Assembly (NCBI GenBank): GCA_015067545.1 | Contig: SVMG01000002.1 | Coordinates: 62,001 to 126,000 of the forward strand | DNA length: 64,000 nt | Origin: Oscillospiraceae bacterium | GTDB lineage: Bacteria > Bacillota > Clostridia > Oscillospirales > Oscillospiraceae | Reading direction: 5' to 3' | Shown here: in pieces, positions 1 through 8,327 of the stretch | Layout: each line of letters begins with the position of its first letter | Numbering within the stretch: position 1 is the first letter of the stretch | The notes under the pieces: model-generated | Databases searched by the model: none | Told to the model about the DNA's origin: nothing | The model's input: the letters and a program-made list of their open reading frames with translations, nothing else | Position numbers and translations under genes: made by a program

Positions 1-1
1 C

Positions 2-1303
2 CAGGACACCGCCCTGGTAGGCTGCGCCATTGACATCGGCACGACTACTGTCACCATGGTGCTGGTGGATATGGAAAATGGCAAAATTCTGGCCAAGGGT
101 TCTTCCGGCAACGGTCAGATCCGCTACGGCGCGGATGTGATCAACCGGATCATTCAGCAGAGCCGTCCCGGCGGACGGAAGAATCTGCAAAAGGCCATTG
201 TGGAGGAGACCCTGAATCCCATCATCCGCAATCTGTGCCGCAGCGCCAGGATCAGCCCGGAAAGCATTGTCCGGCTGAGTGTGGGCGCGAACACCACCAT
301 GAATCACCTGCTCATTGGCGTGGATGCCGATCCTGTGCGGATGGATCCCTACATTCCCAGCTTCTTCGGTTGGGAGGGCTTACTTGGCGGAGATCTGAAG
401 CTGCCCGTCAATCCCCTTGCCCCTGTTATCATTGCTCCCAACATCGGCTCTTACGTGGGCGGTGACATCACTGCCGGTACGCTGGCAAGCCTCATTTGGG
501 ACAAGGACGAAATGAGCCTGTTCATCGATCTGGGCACCAACGGCGAGATCGTTTTCGGCAACCGGGATTTCCTCATGTCCTGCGCCTGCTCTGCAGGCCC
601 TGCCTTTGAGGGCGGCGATATTTCCTGCGGCATGCGTGCCACCGACGGCGCGGTGGAAGCCTGTGTGCTGGACAAGCAAACCATGGAGCCCGCACTCACC
701 ATCGTAGGTGACCCCGGGCAAAAGTGTGTGGGCATCTGCGGCAGCGGCATCATCGATATCATTTCCGAGCTGTACCGCTGTGGCATCATCAATGCCAAGG
801 GTCTGTTTGTCCGGGAGGGCAAGCGGGTGGCCCGGGATCAGCACGGCATGGGCCGTTACATCCTGGCATTCCCTGAGGAGACCGAAACCGGCCGGGAAGT
901 ATCCATCAACGAGGTGGATATCGACAACTTCATCCGTGCCAAGGGCGCGATCTTCTCCGCCATCGACACCCTGCTCCAGTCCGTGGACATGAGCGTGGAG
1001 TGCATTGACCATGTGTATGTGGCCGGCGGCATCGGCTCGGGCATTAACATGAAAAACGCGGTAAACATCGGCATGCTGCCGGATGTGGAGCTGGAGAAAT
1101 TCAGCTACATCGGCAACTCGTCACTGACCGGCGCGTATGCCATGGTCATCAGCGACCAGGCAACCGAAAAGTGCGCAGAGGTGGGCGCGAATATGACCTA
1201 TCTGGAGCTGTCTACCTATCCCGGCTACATGGATTCCTTTGTGGCTGCCTGCTTCATTCCCCACACCGATGCAAGTCTGTTCCCCAACAGCAAACAGGAG
1301 TAA
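2..1303 (+). CDS. RACo/RamA-like ASKHA-domain corrinoid activator (5' truncated)
   Basis: The frame is open from base 2, and the residues before the first ATG of the ORF track include 'DIGTTTVT', a phosphate-1 motif of the ASKHA (actin/Hsp70/hexokinase) fold, so the true start lies outside the window. Further ASKHA motifs follow: 'DLGTNGEIV' and 'AGGIGSGINMKNAV'. The family (DUF4445, reductive activators of corrinoid proteins) uses ATP and usually an N-terminal 2Fe-2S domain to re-reduce cob(II)alamin in methyltransferase systems; that domain would be upstream and is not visible. The stop is followed 3 bases later by the DUF3786 gene, so the two are cotranscribed. The family call is good; the partner corrinoid protein is unknown. 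The window also holds a B12-riboswitch transport unit, which fits a B12-using organism. Confidence 0.85.
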   Translation, partial: QDTALVGCAIDIGTTTVTMVLVDMENGKILAKGSSGNGQIRYGADVINRIIQQSRPGGRKNLQKAIVEETLNPIIRNLCRSARISPESIVRLSVGANTTMNHLLIGVDADPVRMDPYIPSFFGWEGLLGGDLKLPVNPLAPVIIAPNIGSYVGGDITAGTLASLIWDKDEMSLFIDLGTNGEIVFGNRDFLMSCACSAGPAFEGGDISCGMRATDGAVEACVLDKQTMEPALTIVGDPGQKCVGICGSGIIDIISELYRCGIINAKGLFVREGKRVARDQHGMGRYILAFPEETETGREVSINEVDIDNFIRAKGAIFSAIDTLLQSVDMSVECIDHVYVAGGIGSGINMKNAVNIGMLPDVELEKFSYIGNSSLTGAYAMVISDQATEKCAEVGANMTYLELSTYPGYMDSFVAACFIPHTDASLFPNSKQE

Positions 1304-1306
1304 GTT

Positions 1307-1915
1307 ATGCAAATTGAGAATCACAAGGAAGAAGTTCCTTTTTCCTACTATGAAAATCTGTTCCGGGATTTAGACCCGGCAGAAGCCGCCCAGCGCACAA
1401 ATGTGAAATGGGATGGAAAAGAATTTTATGTAAACCTGTTGGGCAAGGAGTACGCCATTTCCCACCCGGATTATGCCCTCCGGGCTTTGGACGGCGGCAA
1501 AGAGCCTCCCCTGCCCACCCAGACCTTCCTGCTGCGCTATCTGCTGGAGGGAAAGGCCGTGGCCGACACCGGCGCATGGCTGACTTTCCGGGAAATGCCC
1601 TGGGGCGAGCTGTACATCAAGCCCTACACCGGCCGGGTGCTGACCCGAGCAGCGTTCACCTTCGGCACTCGGATCGCCGCGTTCCGGGCGGCCTGCGAAA
1701 AAATGGGCGCAATGCCCGTCAATCATGGTGACGCAGGCTTCCAGTTTGACTTTATCGGCGGCTACCGGATGCAGATCCTGGTCTGGGAGGGTGACGACGA
1801 ATTTCCCCCCAACGCCCAGGTGCTGTATTCCGACAATTTCGGGGGCGGCTTTGCCGCGGAAGACCGCGTTGTCGCCGGTGATATTCTGATCTCCGCAATT
1901 AAAGGAAATATGTAG
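1307..1915 (+). CDS. DUF3786 domain-containing protein
   Basis: A 202-residue soluble protein with no signal peptide. The pattern '...DPAEAAQRTNVKWDG', 'YAISHPDYAL', 'LLRYLLEGK', 'PVNHGDAGFQFDF' and 'VLYSDNFGGGFAAEDR' is that of DUF3786 proteins of anaerobes. The biochemical function of the family is not known to me; members are often found beside corrinoid or one-carbon genes, and here it directly follows a RACo-like gene with a 3-base gap. It starts at ATG 1307 and ends at a strong hairpin shared with the convergent sigG gene. Confidence 0.8.
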   Translation: MQIENHKEEVPFSYYENLFRDLDPAEAAQRTNVKWDGKEFYVNLLGKEYAISHPDYALRALDGGKEPPLPTQTFLLRYLLEGKAVADTGAWLTFREMPWGELYIKPYTGRVLTRAAFTFGTRIAAFRAACEKMGAMPVNHGDAGFQFDFIGGYRMQILVWEGDDEFPPNAQVLYSDNFGGGFAAEDRVVAGDILISAIKGNM

Positions 1916-1916
1916 C

Positions 1917-1947
1917 AAAAAGCCTGCCGTCCGGCAGGCTTTTCCTA
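1917..1947. terminator. Bidirectional intrinsic terminator between DUF3786 and sigG
   Basis: Perfect inverted repeat AAAAGCCTGCCG/CGGCAGGCTTTT with a very short loop, A-rich on one side and T-rich on the other. It lies between the two convergent stop codons and can end transcription both ways. Confidence 0.85.
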
Positions 1948-1948
1948 T

Positions 1949-2728
1949 TTACGACACTGTCACGCTTTTGCGCATGGCAGAAATAGCACCCTTTTCCAGT
2001 CGCGACACCTGTGCCTGGGAGATGCCCACCATGTCGGCCACCTCCATTTGGGTTTTGCCGTCATAAAAACGCAGGGATAGGATTTCCTTTTCCCGCTTTC
2101 CCAAGGCGTTGAAGGCATTTTGCAGAGTGATGTGCTCCATCCAATGCCCCTCCGTGTTCTTGTTATCCCGCACCTGATCCATCACCGTCAACGGGTCTCC
2201 CCCGTCGGCATACACCGGCTCATACAGGCTCACCGGGGCGCACACCGCATCCAGCGCCTCGCTGATGTCCTCTATGGGCAGATCCAGCTCCTTGGATATC
2301 TCCTCCATTGTGGGCTCACGGCCAAGCCGCAGGAGCATGGCCTCCTTGCACTGCAAAACCTTATATGCCACATCCCGGATGGACCGTGAGACCCGGATCG
2401 CACTGTTATCTCTAAGGTAGCGACGCACTTCCCCTGCGATCATGGGCACGCCATAGGTGGAAAATTTCACCTGTTTTGTCGGATCAAAATTGGAAATGGC
2501 CTTGATCAGACCGATGCACCCCACCTGGAACAGATCGTCGGGACTCTCCCCCCGCTTGTCAAATCGCTGGATCACAGAAAGCACCAGCCGCAGATTTCCC
2601 TCGATCAGAGCCTGCCGGGCTTTTTCATCTCCTGTACTGGCCTTTTTGAGCAGCTCCTCCATTTCATCCGGTGGCAAGGTCTTCAGCTTTGCTGTGTTAA
2701 CGCCGCAGATCTCTACTTTTCCCTGCAT
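1949..2728 (-). CDS. sigG: RNA polymerase sporulation sigma factor SigG
   Basis: Late forespore sigma factor. The N-terminus 'KVEICGVNTAKL' is the conserved SigG signature; region 2 contains 'DDLFQVGCIGLIKAI', region 2.4 'YLRDNSAIRVSRSIRD', and region 4.2 the helix-turn-helix 'TQMEVADMVGISQAQVSRLEK'. The track starts at 2788, but ATG 2728 is preferred: it has AGGAGG 7-8 bases upstream and gives the family's usual length (259 residues). It is monocistronic, convergent with the DUF3786 gene and divergent from rpsT across a long AT-rich gap. I saw no spoIIG or sigE neighbour in the window. Confidence 0.95.
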   Translation of the reverse strand: MQGKVEICGVNTAKLKTLPPDEMEELLKKASTGDEKARQALIEGNLRLVLSVIQRFDKRGESPDDLFQVGCIGLIKAISNFDPTKQVKFSTYGVPMIAGEVRRYLRDNSAIRVSRSIRDVAYKVLQCKEAMLLRLGREPTMEEISKELDLPIEDISEALDAVCAPVSLYEPVYADGGDPLTVMDQVRDNKNTEGHWMEHITLQNAFNALGKREKEILSLRFYDGKTQMEVADMVGISQAQVSRLEKGAISAMRKSVTVS

Positions 2729-3278
2729 GGTGTATCCTCCTCTTGGCTTTGATTCCAGTATTTCCATTTGAAGGTGGATGATACCCATAAGGGCTTTGTG
2801 TATTTTACCAAATAATTTGGGAGTGTTTTCCTGTACTCCGGCTTTTTAAGGACAACGTCTGCGAAAAATCCAACTTTTTCAGCAAAAATCACTGGAACTG
2901 TTTGACATTTCCCGTTTCCGTAACACGTAATTACCGCAACCGCCAAGGTTCTGATTTTTCTCAAAAAATTGGACAATCCCTCCCCTGCGCACCTTGGCGA
3001 ATTGGGGGTTTCCCCTTGTCCGGATTGACTTTTCCACATTTTCCACAACCTTTTCCACAGCCCCTTTTTCGGTCAAAAAGTAGGCGGTGGTTTTCGGCTT
3101 GTTTACATAATTATTCTCGACGCTTTTCGACCTTTTTCCACTTTTTTCGCTGTTGTGTTTTTCACAACGGCCAAAAACTTACCTCCGATTTTTCTTCTTG
3201 ACAATTTTGTGTTTCCTGGCTCCTTCGGTTTTTCGAAAATCTTTTCTTAAAAAATCCGCCTTTTTTCAAAAAAAGGGA
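2729..3278. other. AT-rich intergenic gap with a DnaA-box-like cluster
   Basis: About 550 bases between divergent sigG and rpsT. The ORFs in the track here (2713-3048, 2879-3076, 2902-3201, 3153-3431) are low-complexity and unlike any family. The plus strand is very T-rich in its right half. Three copies of TTTTCCACA, one mismatch from the DnaA box TTATCCACA, lie at 3030-3038, 3039-3047 and 3051-3059 in the same orientation. A weaker relative (TTTTCCACT) lies near 3135. No other feature is recognised. Confidence 0.4.
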
Positions 3279-3307
3279 TTGATTTTATTGAAAATACGCG
3301 CTATAAT
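3279..3307 (+). promoter_or_regulatory. Sigma-A promoter of rpsT
   Basis: -35 TTGATT at 3279-3284, 17-base spacer, perfect -10 TATAAT at 3302-3307, 39 bases before the rpsT start codon. Confidence 0.85.
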
Positions 3308-3346
3308 GTGGAACTGTATGAGATTATCACAAGGAGGTGGAACACG

Positions 3347-3610
3347 ATGCCCAATATTAAGTCCTCTAAGAAAGATGTTATTTCTTCCAAGATCGCTTAC
3401 GAGAAGAACAAGGCAAACAAGTCCGAGCTGAAGACCAACCTGAAGAAGTTCGACGCCGCTCTGGCTAACGGCGACAAGGCCGAGGTCGAGGCTGCCTACA
3501 AGGTCGCCATCAAGGCTGTTGACCAGGCTGTCAACAAGGGTCTGCTGCACAAGAACAATGCTGCCCGCAAGAAGAGCTCCATGACTCTGAAGCTGAGCAA
3601 GCTGGCCTGA
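3347..3610 (+). CDS. rpsT: 30S ribosomal protein S20
   Basis: 87 residues starting 'MPNIKSSKKDVI', Lys/Ala-rich and helical as expected of bS20, which binds 16S rRNA early in 30S assembly. The track begins at 3308, but ATG 3347 has AAGGAGGTGG directly upstream and matches the conserved N-terminus. It is monocistronic: its own promoter lies at 3279 and its own terminator at 3626. Confidence 0.97.
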   Translation: MPNIKSSKKDVISSKIAYEKNKANKSELKTNLKKFDAALANGDKAEVEAAYKVAIKAVDQAVNKGLLHKNNAARKKSSMTLKLSKLA

Positions 3611-3625
3611 TTTCTCTGAAAATAT

Positions 3626-3658
3626 CTCCTTCCGAGTTTTCCTTGGAGGGAGTTTTTT
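3626..3658 (+). terminator. rpsT intrinsic terminator
   Basis: 10-bp stem CTCCTTCCGA/TTGGAGGGAG (with G-T pairs), 7-base loop, followed by six T. Confidence 0.85.
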
Positions 3659-3661
3659 CAT

Positions 3662-3697
3662 ACCATTTTTACCTCTTCCATTCCATGTAAAAATGGT
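3662..3697 (+). promoter_or_regulatory. Perfect 11-bp inverted repeat over the GH13 promoter (putative operator or hairpin)
   Basis: ACCATTTTTAC at 3662-3672 and its exact complement GTAAAAATGGT at 3687-3697, separated by 14 bases. The repeat spans the -35 region and most of the spacer of the promoter at 3676-3704. It could be an operator for a dimeric regulator or a hairpin; no adjacent regulator gene exists. Confidence 0.5.
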
Positions 3698-3704
3698 GTA
3701 TAAT
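3676..3704 (+). promoter_or_regulatory. Promoter of the GH13 operon
   Basis: Perfect -10 TATAAT at 3699-3704 with a poor -35 (TTCCAT) 17 bases upstream, inside the inverted repeat; 29 bases before the start codon. Confidence 0.55.
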
Positions 3705-3733
3705 TTTTTCTATCACACATGTAGGAGCCCGAT

Positions 3734-5578
3734 ATGCGAATTTTGTTCGACAGCAAGCTGCTGATGTATAAAGATCCCTTTGGAACGCTGATCCCGGGGC
3801 AAGGGTGCACCTTGCACATCCACATTCCCGAAACCGTGCCCGCCACCAAGGTGGAGTGTATTTTGTGCCACCCTGACGGAGGGTTATACAAAGCGGTCAC
3901 CATGCCCTTCCAGGAGCAGGTGGGCGCATATCACATCTTCCGGGGAGATTTTTCCCTGGAGGACACCGGGCTGTTTTTTTATCATTTTTATATCACCACC
4001 CGGGACGGCGGCTTCCGCCTGTTCAAGTATGGCAACGACACCAATATGGAAGACGGCGCGCTTTGGCAGCTAAGCTGCGTGCCGGCAGATTTCCACACCC
4101 CCGATTGGTCCAAGGGCGCGACCATCTATCAGATCTTCCCCGACCGGTTCTGCAAGGCAGGCAGCTGTGACCTCACCGGAAAATTAGAGCCCTACACCGT
4201 TCATAACAGCTGGGACGAGGAAGTAGATTGGCGGCCCAACGCCAGGGGCGAGGTGCTGAACAACGATTTCTTTGGCGGCAATTTCCGGGGCATCATGGAG
4301 AAAATGGACTACCTTGCATCCCTGGGCACCACCGTCCTGTACCTGAACCCCATCAGCAAGAGCTTTTCCAACCACCGTTACGACACCGGCGACTACAAGA
4401 CGCCCGATCCCATGCTGGGTACGATGGAGGATTTCCGTGACCTCTGCCATGCCGCCCATGAAAAGGGCATCAAGGTGATTTTGGACGGGGTATATTCCCA
4501 TACAGGCTCGGATAGCCTCTATTTCGACAAAGAGCGCACCTTTGGCGGCAATGGCGCATACTGCACCAAGGACTCCCCTTATTACAGCTGGTATCAGTTC
4601 AAGTCCTGGCCCGACAGCTACGAATCCTGGTGGGGCTTCAAGACCCTGCCCACAGTCAACAAGATGGATCCCAATTTTTTGGAGTACATCATCACGGGGC
4701 AGGACAGCGTCATCGCCCATTGGCTGAGGGCCGGCTGTGACGGCTTCCGGCTGGACGTGGCTGACGAGCTTCCCAATGGATTTCTGATGCTCTTGAAAAA
4801 GCACCTGCGCCAGCTGAAGCCCGATGCCCTCCTTATGGGCGAGGTGTGGGAGGATGCTTCCAACAAATGCGCCTATGGGCAGTGCCGCCACTATTTTGTG
4901 GACGGCGAGCTGGACAGCATCATGAATTATCCCTTCCGCACCGCCATTTTGAATTTCCTCCGGGGACAGGATGATGGCCGGGGTCTTGAAAACACAGTGA
5001 TGACCATTGCAGAAAACTATCCGCCGGAGGTGCTGCTCAGCAATATGAATCTGCTGAGCACCCACGACAGTCCCCGGATCCTGACTGCCCTTGTAGATGA
5101 TTTTGACGGAAGCCGGGAGGAAAAGGCAAACCGCCGCCTGTCTCCCGAGCAGAGAAATATCGCCTTAGAACGACTGCGTTTGGCGGCTTTTTTGCAGTTT
5201 ACACTGCCGGGCAGCCCCAGCATTTACTATGCCGACGAAGCCGGTATGGAGGGTCACAACGATCCTTTCAACCGCCGCCCCTATCCCTGGGGACGGGAAA
5301 ACGAGGCATTGCTGGCTTTTTTCCGGGAGCTGGGCACGCTGAGAAAGAACTTGGAAGCTCTGCGGCTGGGTGATATTCGGTTTTTCCACGCGCAGGAGCA
5401 GAAGATCGGCTTCACCCGGGAATACAAGGGAAAGTCCCTTAGATGTTATGTAAACTTCAGCGGTGAAGACTGGGATGTTTCTGGCGGCAAGGTGCTCTTT
5501 GGATATAATCTGCACTCCGCCGCTCCCGACTGGGTGACGCTTTCGCCCATGGGCCTGTGCATCACGGAGGCAGAATGA
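3734..5578 (+). CDS. GH13 alpha-glycosidase (neopullulanase / maltodextrin-hydrolase type)
   Basis: 614 residues with no signal peptide, so cytoplasmic. A beta-sandwich N-terminal domain (about 1-125) precedes the (beta/alpha)8 barrel, which starts at 'GATIYQIFPDRF'. All four conserved GH13 regions are present: I 'DGVYSHTG', II 'GCDGFRLDVADE' (Asp nucleophile), III 'LMGEVWED' (Glu acid/base), IV 'LLSTHDSPR' (Asp stabiliser). A C-terminal beta domain closes the protein. The layout with an N-domain fits enzymes that hydrolyse alpha-1,4 (and sometimes alpha-1,6) bonds of imported maltodextrins or cyclodextrins; exact specificity cannot be read. Its stop overlaps the next start (ATGA), so the Cys-rich protein is translationally coupled. 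Confidence 0.9.
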   Translation: MRILFDSKLLMYKDPFGTLIPGQGCTLHIHIPETVPATKVECILCHPDGGLYKAVTMPFQEQVGAYHIFRGDFSLEDTGLFFYHFYITTRDGGFRLFKYGNDTNMEDGALWQLSCVPADFHTPDWSKGATIYQIFPDRFCKAGSCDLTGKLEPYTVHNSWDEEVDWRPNARGEVLNNDFFGGNFRGIMEKMDYLASLGTTVLYLNPISKSFSNHRYDTGDYKTPDPMLGTMEDFRDLCHAAHEKGIKVILDGVYSHTGSDSLYFDKERTFGGNGAYCTKDSPYYSWYQFKSWPDSYESWWGFKTLPTVNKMDPNFLEYIITGQDSVIAHWLRAGCDGFRLDVADELPNGFLMLLKKHLRQLKPDALLMGEVWEDASNKCAYGQCRHYFVDGELDSIMNYPFRTAILNFLRGQDDGRGLENTVMTIAENYPPEVLLSNMNLLSTHDSPRILTALVDDFDGSREEKANRRLSPEQRNIALERLRLAAFLQFTLPGSPSIYYADEAGMEGHNDPFNRRPYPWGRENEALLAFFRELGTLRKNLEALRLGDIRFFHAQEQKIGFTREYKGKSLRCYVNFSGEDWDVSGGKVLFGYNLHSAAPDWVTLSPMGLCITEAE

Positions 5579-5751
5579 TGGAAAGAGAAATCTTTTTAAG
5601 CGGCTACTGCCGCTGTATGGACGCCAGCCGAATGGTGGCAGTCACGATTGAAGATAGCAACATCACCGATGTGGACTGCAATTTCGGTTCTTGCCCCTAT
5701 GAACAGGACTGCGTTTTGGCGCAGAAGATCAAGGAAACCACTTTAGAATAA
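5575..5751 (+). CDS. Small Cys-rich protein, unknown function
   Basis: 58 residues from ATG 5575 (an ATG at 5578 is equally possible). The GH13 stop codon overlaps this start as ATGA. The GGAGG inside the GH13 3' end serves as ribosome site. Five cysteines are arranged as 'CRC' in the first half and 'DCNFGSCPYEQDC' in the second, which could bind a metal or FeS cluster. There is no signal peptide or membrane segment. Translational coupling to a glycosidase is the only hint of function. Confidence 0.7.
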   Translation: MMEREIFLSGYCRCMDASRMVAVTIEDSNITDVDCNFGSCPYEQDCVLAQKIKETTLE

Positions 5752-5776
5752 CTTTAGCAAAAGGAGCGTGCCATTT

Positions 5777-6052
5777 ATGAAAAAGTATCTTCCCTACTTT
5801 CTTTTCTCCGCCATTGCTTTGATCATTTCTTTGGTTCTTTCCTTTCTGTTTGATTTTTCATTATCCAACACTTGGCAGGCATGCGTTGCATTGCTACTTG
5901 TATTTGGCCCACTTTGGATATGCGGCTGGAAAGAGGTATGCGTGCAAAAGCATAAGCATCCCGTTATTTGTTTCTTGGCCCGTTTTTATCTGATTTTGGT
6001 GTTGGTAGGTTATTTGATTTCAACGCTCGTATTTCTGATTGTTGGATTCTAA
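5777..6052 (+). CDS. Small membrane protein, unknown function
   Basis: 91 residues from ATG 5777 (AAGGAG 10 bases upstream; the GTG at 5768 used by the track is too close to the ribosome site). Three hydrophobic segments: about residues 5-25, 33-48 and 65-88, with basic residues between ('WKEVCVQKHKH'). No family recognised. It lies 25 bases after the Cys-rich gene. Confidence 0.65.
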   Translation: MKKYLPYFLFSAIALIISLVLSFLFDFSLSNTWQACVALLLVFGPLWICGWKEVCVQKHKHPVICFLARFYLILVLVGYLISTLVFLIVGF

Positions 6053-6061
6053 GATTGTATC

Positions 6062-6222
6062 GCAGGGGCGGATATCATCCGCCTGTAAAGGCTCCCCTTG
6101 AGGGGAGCTGCCGAACGAATGTGAGGCTGAGGGGTGTAACACCCTTCCGTCATTTGCTCGTTCCTCGCAAATGCCACCTCCCCTCCAGGGGAGGCTTTGG
6201 GCGATTCGTGAATCGCCCCTAC
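6062..6222. repeat. Composite palindromic intergenic repeat (R1)
   Basis: Outer arms begin GCAGGGGCGG (6062) and end CGCCCCTAC (6222), each with its own small palindrome (GGCGGATATCATCCGCC; GGGCGATTCGTGAATCGCCC). Nested inside is a second element bounded by GGCTCCCCTTGAGGGGAGC and CCTCCCCTCCAGGGGAGGC. No coding potential. The inner part belongs to the same family as R5 and R7. Confidence 0.75.
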
Positions 6223-6241
6223 TTGTTAGGAGGTGAACACC

Positions 6242-8290
6242 ATGGCAAGACTCACAGATCCCATTACCATCTTAAAAGGCATCGGCCCCACTACGGCAAA
6301 GCGGTTTGCCGCTTTGAACATCTACACCTTGGGCGACCTGATCTGCCACTTCCCCCGGGGCTACGAAGACCGCACAAAACTCCTGCCCATTGAAACAATG
6401 GAGGTGGATGTGCCGGCCTGCTTCAAAGCCATGGTGATGAACACCCCCCGCACCGCCCACATCCGCAAGGGCTTGGATCTGACCCGGGTGCAGGTGGCTG
6501 ACCACACCGCACGGCTGACACTGACCTTTTTTAACAACAAATTTGCCGCCGAGCAGCTTCAGTACGGCAGAGAATATATCTTCTACGGCACACTGACCGG
6601 GGATTTTGTGGGCTACAACATGACAAACCCCGTGTTTGAAGCCCTGGACTCCCAGCCGGTGACTACCCGGCGGGTGCTCCCCATTTATCCCCTGACCGCC
6701 GGCCTTTCCAACGCCGCCATGCTCAAGGCGGTGCGGCAGGCTCTTAGCATTTGCGACACGCCTGCGGAGATCATCCCGGAGTCCGTGCGCCGGGAGTTCG
6801 GCATTCTGGATGCCCAGCGGGCATACTATGCCATCCACGAGCCTGCCAACATGGCAGAAGCAGAGCTGGCAAAAAAGCGACTGATTTTTGAGGAATTTTT
6901 CGTCTTTTCCGCAGGACTTTCCCTCATGCGGGCCTCCCGGGCGGAGAAGAAGACGACCCCCTACAAAAATTTGAATCTTTCGTCTTTTGTCGATGCCCTG
7001 CCCTTTTCCCTCACCGGGGCGCAGAATCGGGCGATCCATGAGATCGTCAGCGATTTCGCGTCCGGCGCACCCATGAACCGGCTGGTGCAGGGTGATGTGG
7101 GCAGCGGTAAGACCATGGTAGCTGCCGCCGCGGCGTATTTGGCCATCCAAAACGGCCACCAGGCCGCGCTGATGGCGCCCACGGAAATTTTAGCAGAACA
7201 GCACCATCATTCCCTGTCCAAATTGCTAACGCCCTTGGGCATTCGTACTGCCCTGCTCACCGGCTCCATGACCCCCAAGCAAAAAGGTGCGGTGCGCACC
7301 GCCCTGGAAAACGGCGAAATTGACCTTGCCATCGGCACCCATGCACTGTTGTCCGATGCCACGCAATTTGCTGATCTCGGCCTGGTGATTGCAGACGAAC
7401 AGCACCGCTTTGGCGTTGCCCAGCGGGCCAAGCTGTCCGCCAAGGGGAGTGATCCCCACCTTTTGGTCATGTCCGCCACCCCCATTCCCCGCACACTGGC
7501 ACTTTTAATGTACGGCGATCTGGAGGTCTCCATCATCGACGAGCTGCCCCCGGGGCGGAAAGCTGTGGATTCTTTCCTGGTGAACGAATCCTATCGTGCC
7601 CGGATCAATGCGTTTATCCGCAAGCAGGTGCAGGAGGGGCATCAGTGCTTCGTGGTCTGCCCTGCGGTGGAGGAAAATGAGGATTTAGGCATCAAAGCCG
7701 CCACGGTTTGGGCGGAAACGCTGCAAAAAACCGTCTTCCCGGATCTGCGCATTTTGCTGATCCACGGTCAAATGAAGGGCGCAGAGAAGGAAGCCACCAT
7801 GGCCGCCTTTGCCCGGGGCGAGGCGGATGTATTGGTGGCTACCACTGTTATCGAAGTGGGCGTGGATGTGCCCAATGCGACCTTGATGGTCATTGAGGAC
7901 GCCGACCGGTTCGGCCTCAGCCAGCTTCATCAGCTTCGCGGCCGTGTAGGACGGGGCGGGCATCAGAGCTACTGCATCCTCACCTCTCACAACCGAAATC
8001 CCGAGACCCTCGCCCGGCTGAAGGCCCTGTGCAAAACCACCGACGGCTTTAAGATCGCGGAAGAGGATCTGAAAATGCGCGGCCCGGGCGACTTCTTCGG
8101 CGCGCGGCAGTCGGGTCTTCCCACCTTCCGGGTGGCAAACTTAAGCATGGATCTGCAGACCCTCAAGGATGCCCAGGCGGCATCCGCCAGGTGGATCGAC
8201 ACCGAGGGCACAGCCGATACTCCCGAAGCCATTGCCCTGCGCCAGCGGATCGGTACGCTGTTCCAGCGGGCCGAGGGCACAATGAATTAA
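6242..8290 (+). CDS. recG: ATP-dependent DNA helicase RecG
   Basis: 682 residues. The N-terminal wedge/OB domain starts 'LTDPITILKGIGPTTAKRF'; Walker A is 'GDVGSGKTMVA' (about 285), the DEAH-type box reads 'ADEQHRFGV', and motif VI is 'QLHQLRGRVGRGG'. RecG reverses stalled replication forks and branch-migrates Holliday junctions. ATG 6242 is chosen over GTG 6233 because AGGAGG at 6228-6233 gives proper spacing only to the ATG. It sits downstream of the GH13 group but behind repeat R1, so it may have its own promoter. Confidence 0.96.
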   Translation: MARLTDPITILKGIGPTTAKRFAALNIYTLGDLICHFPRGYEDRTKLLPIETMEVDVPACFKAMVMNTPRTAHIRKGLDLTRVQVADHTARLTLTFFNNKFAAEQLQYGREYIFYGTLTGDFVGYNMTNPVFEALDSQPVTTRRVLPIYPLTAGLSNAAMLKAVRQALSICDTPAEIIPESVRREFGILDAQRAYYAIHEPANMAEAELAKKRLIFEEFFVFSAGLSLMRASRAEKKTTPYKNLNLSSFVDALPFSLTGAQNRAIHEIVSDFASGAPMNRLVQGDVGSGKTMVAAAAAYLAIQNGHQAALMAPTEILAEQHHHSLSKLLTPLGIRTALLTGSMTPKQKGAVRTALENGEIDLAIGTHALLSDATQFADLGLVIADEQHRFGVAQRAKLSAKGSDPHLLVMSATPIPRTLALLMYGDLEVSIIDELPPGRKAVDSFLVNESYRARINAFIRKQVQEGHQCFVVCPAVEENEDLGIKAATVWAETLQKTVFPDLRILLIHGQMKGAEKEATMAAFARGEADVLVATTVIEVGVDVPNATLMVIEDADRFGLSQLHQLRGRVGRGGHQSYCILTSHNRNPETLARLKALCKTTDGFKIAEEDLKMRGPGDFFGARQSGLPTFRVANLSMDLQTLKDAQAASARWIDTEGTADTPEAIALRQRIGTLFQRAEGTMN

Positions 8291-8293
8291 AAA

Positions 8294-8319
8294 AATGGCA
8301 CACCCATGGGTGTGCCATT
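8294..8319. terminator. Bidirectional terminator between recG and the M23-type gene
   Basis: A perfect 26-base palindrome built on GGCACACCC/GGGTGTGCC with A-tract before and T-tract after, between convergent genes. Confidence 0.85.
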
Positions 8320-8327
8320 TTCATTTG

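Noticed and set aside
3030-3059. CRISPR-like repeat
   Set aside because: The 9-base units abut or are 3 bases apart; no spacers. Better explained as DnaA-box-like sites.
2713-3201. Small ORFs in the sigG-rpsT gap
   Set aside because: Low-complexity translations with no family resemblance or good ribosome site.
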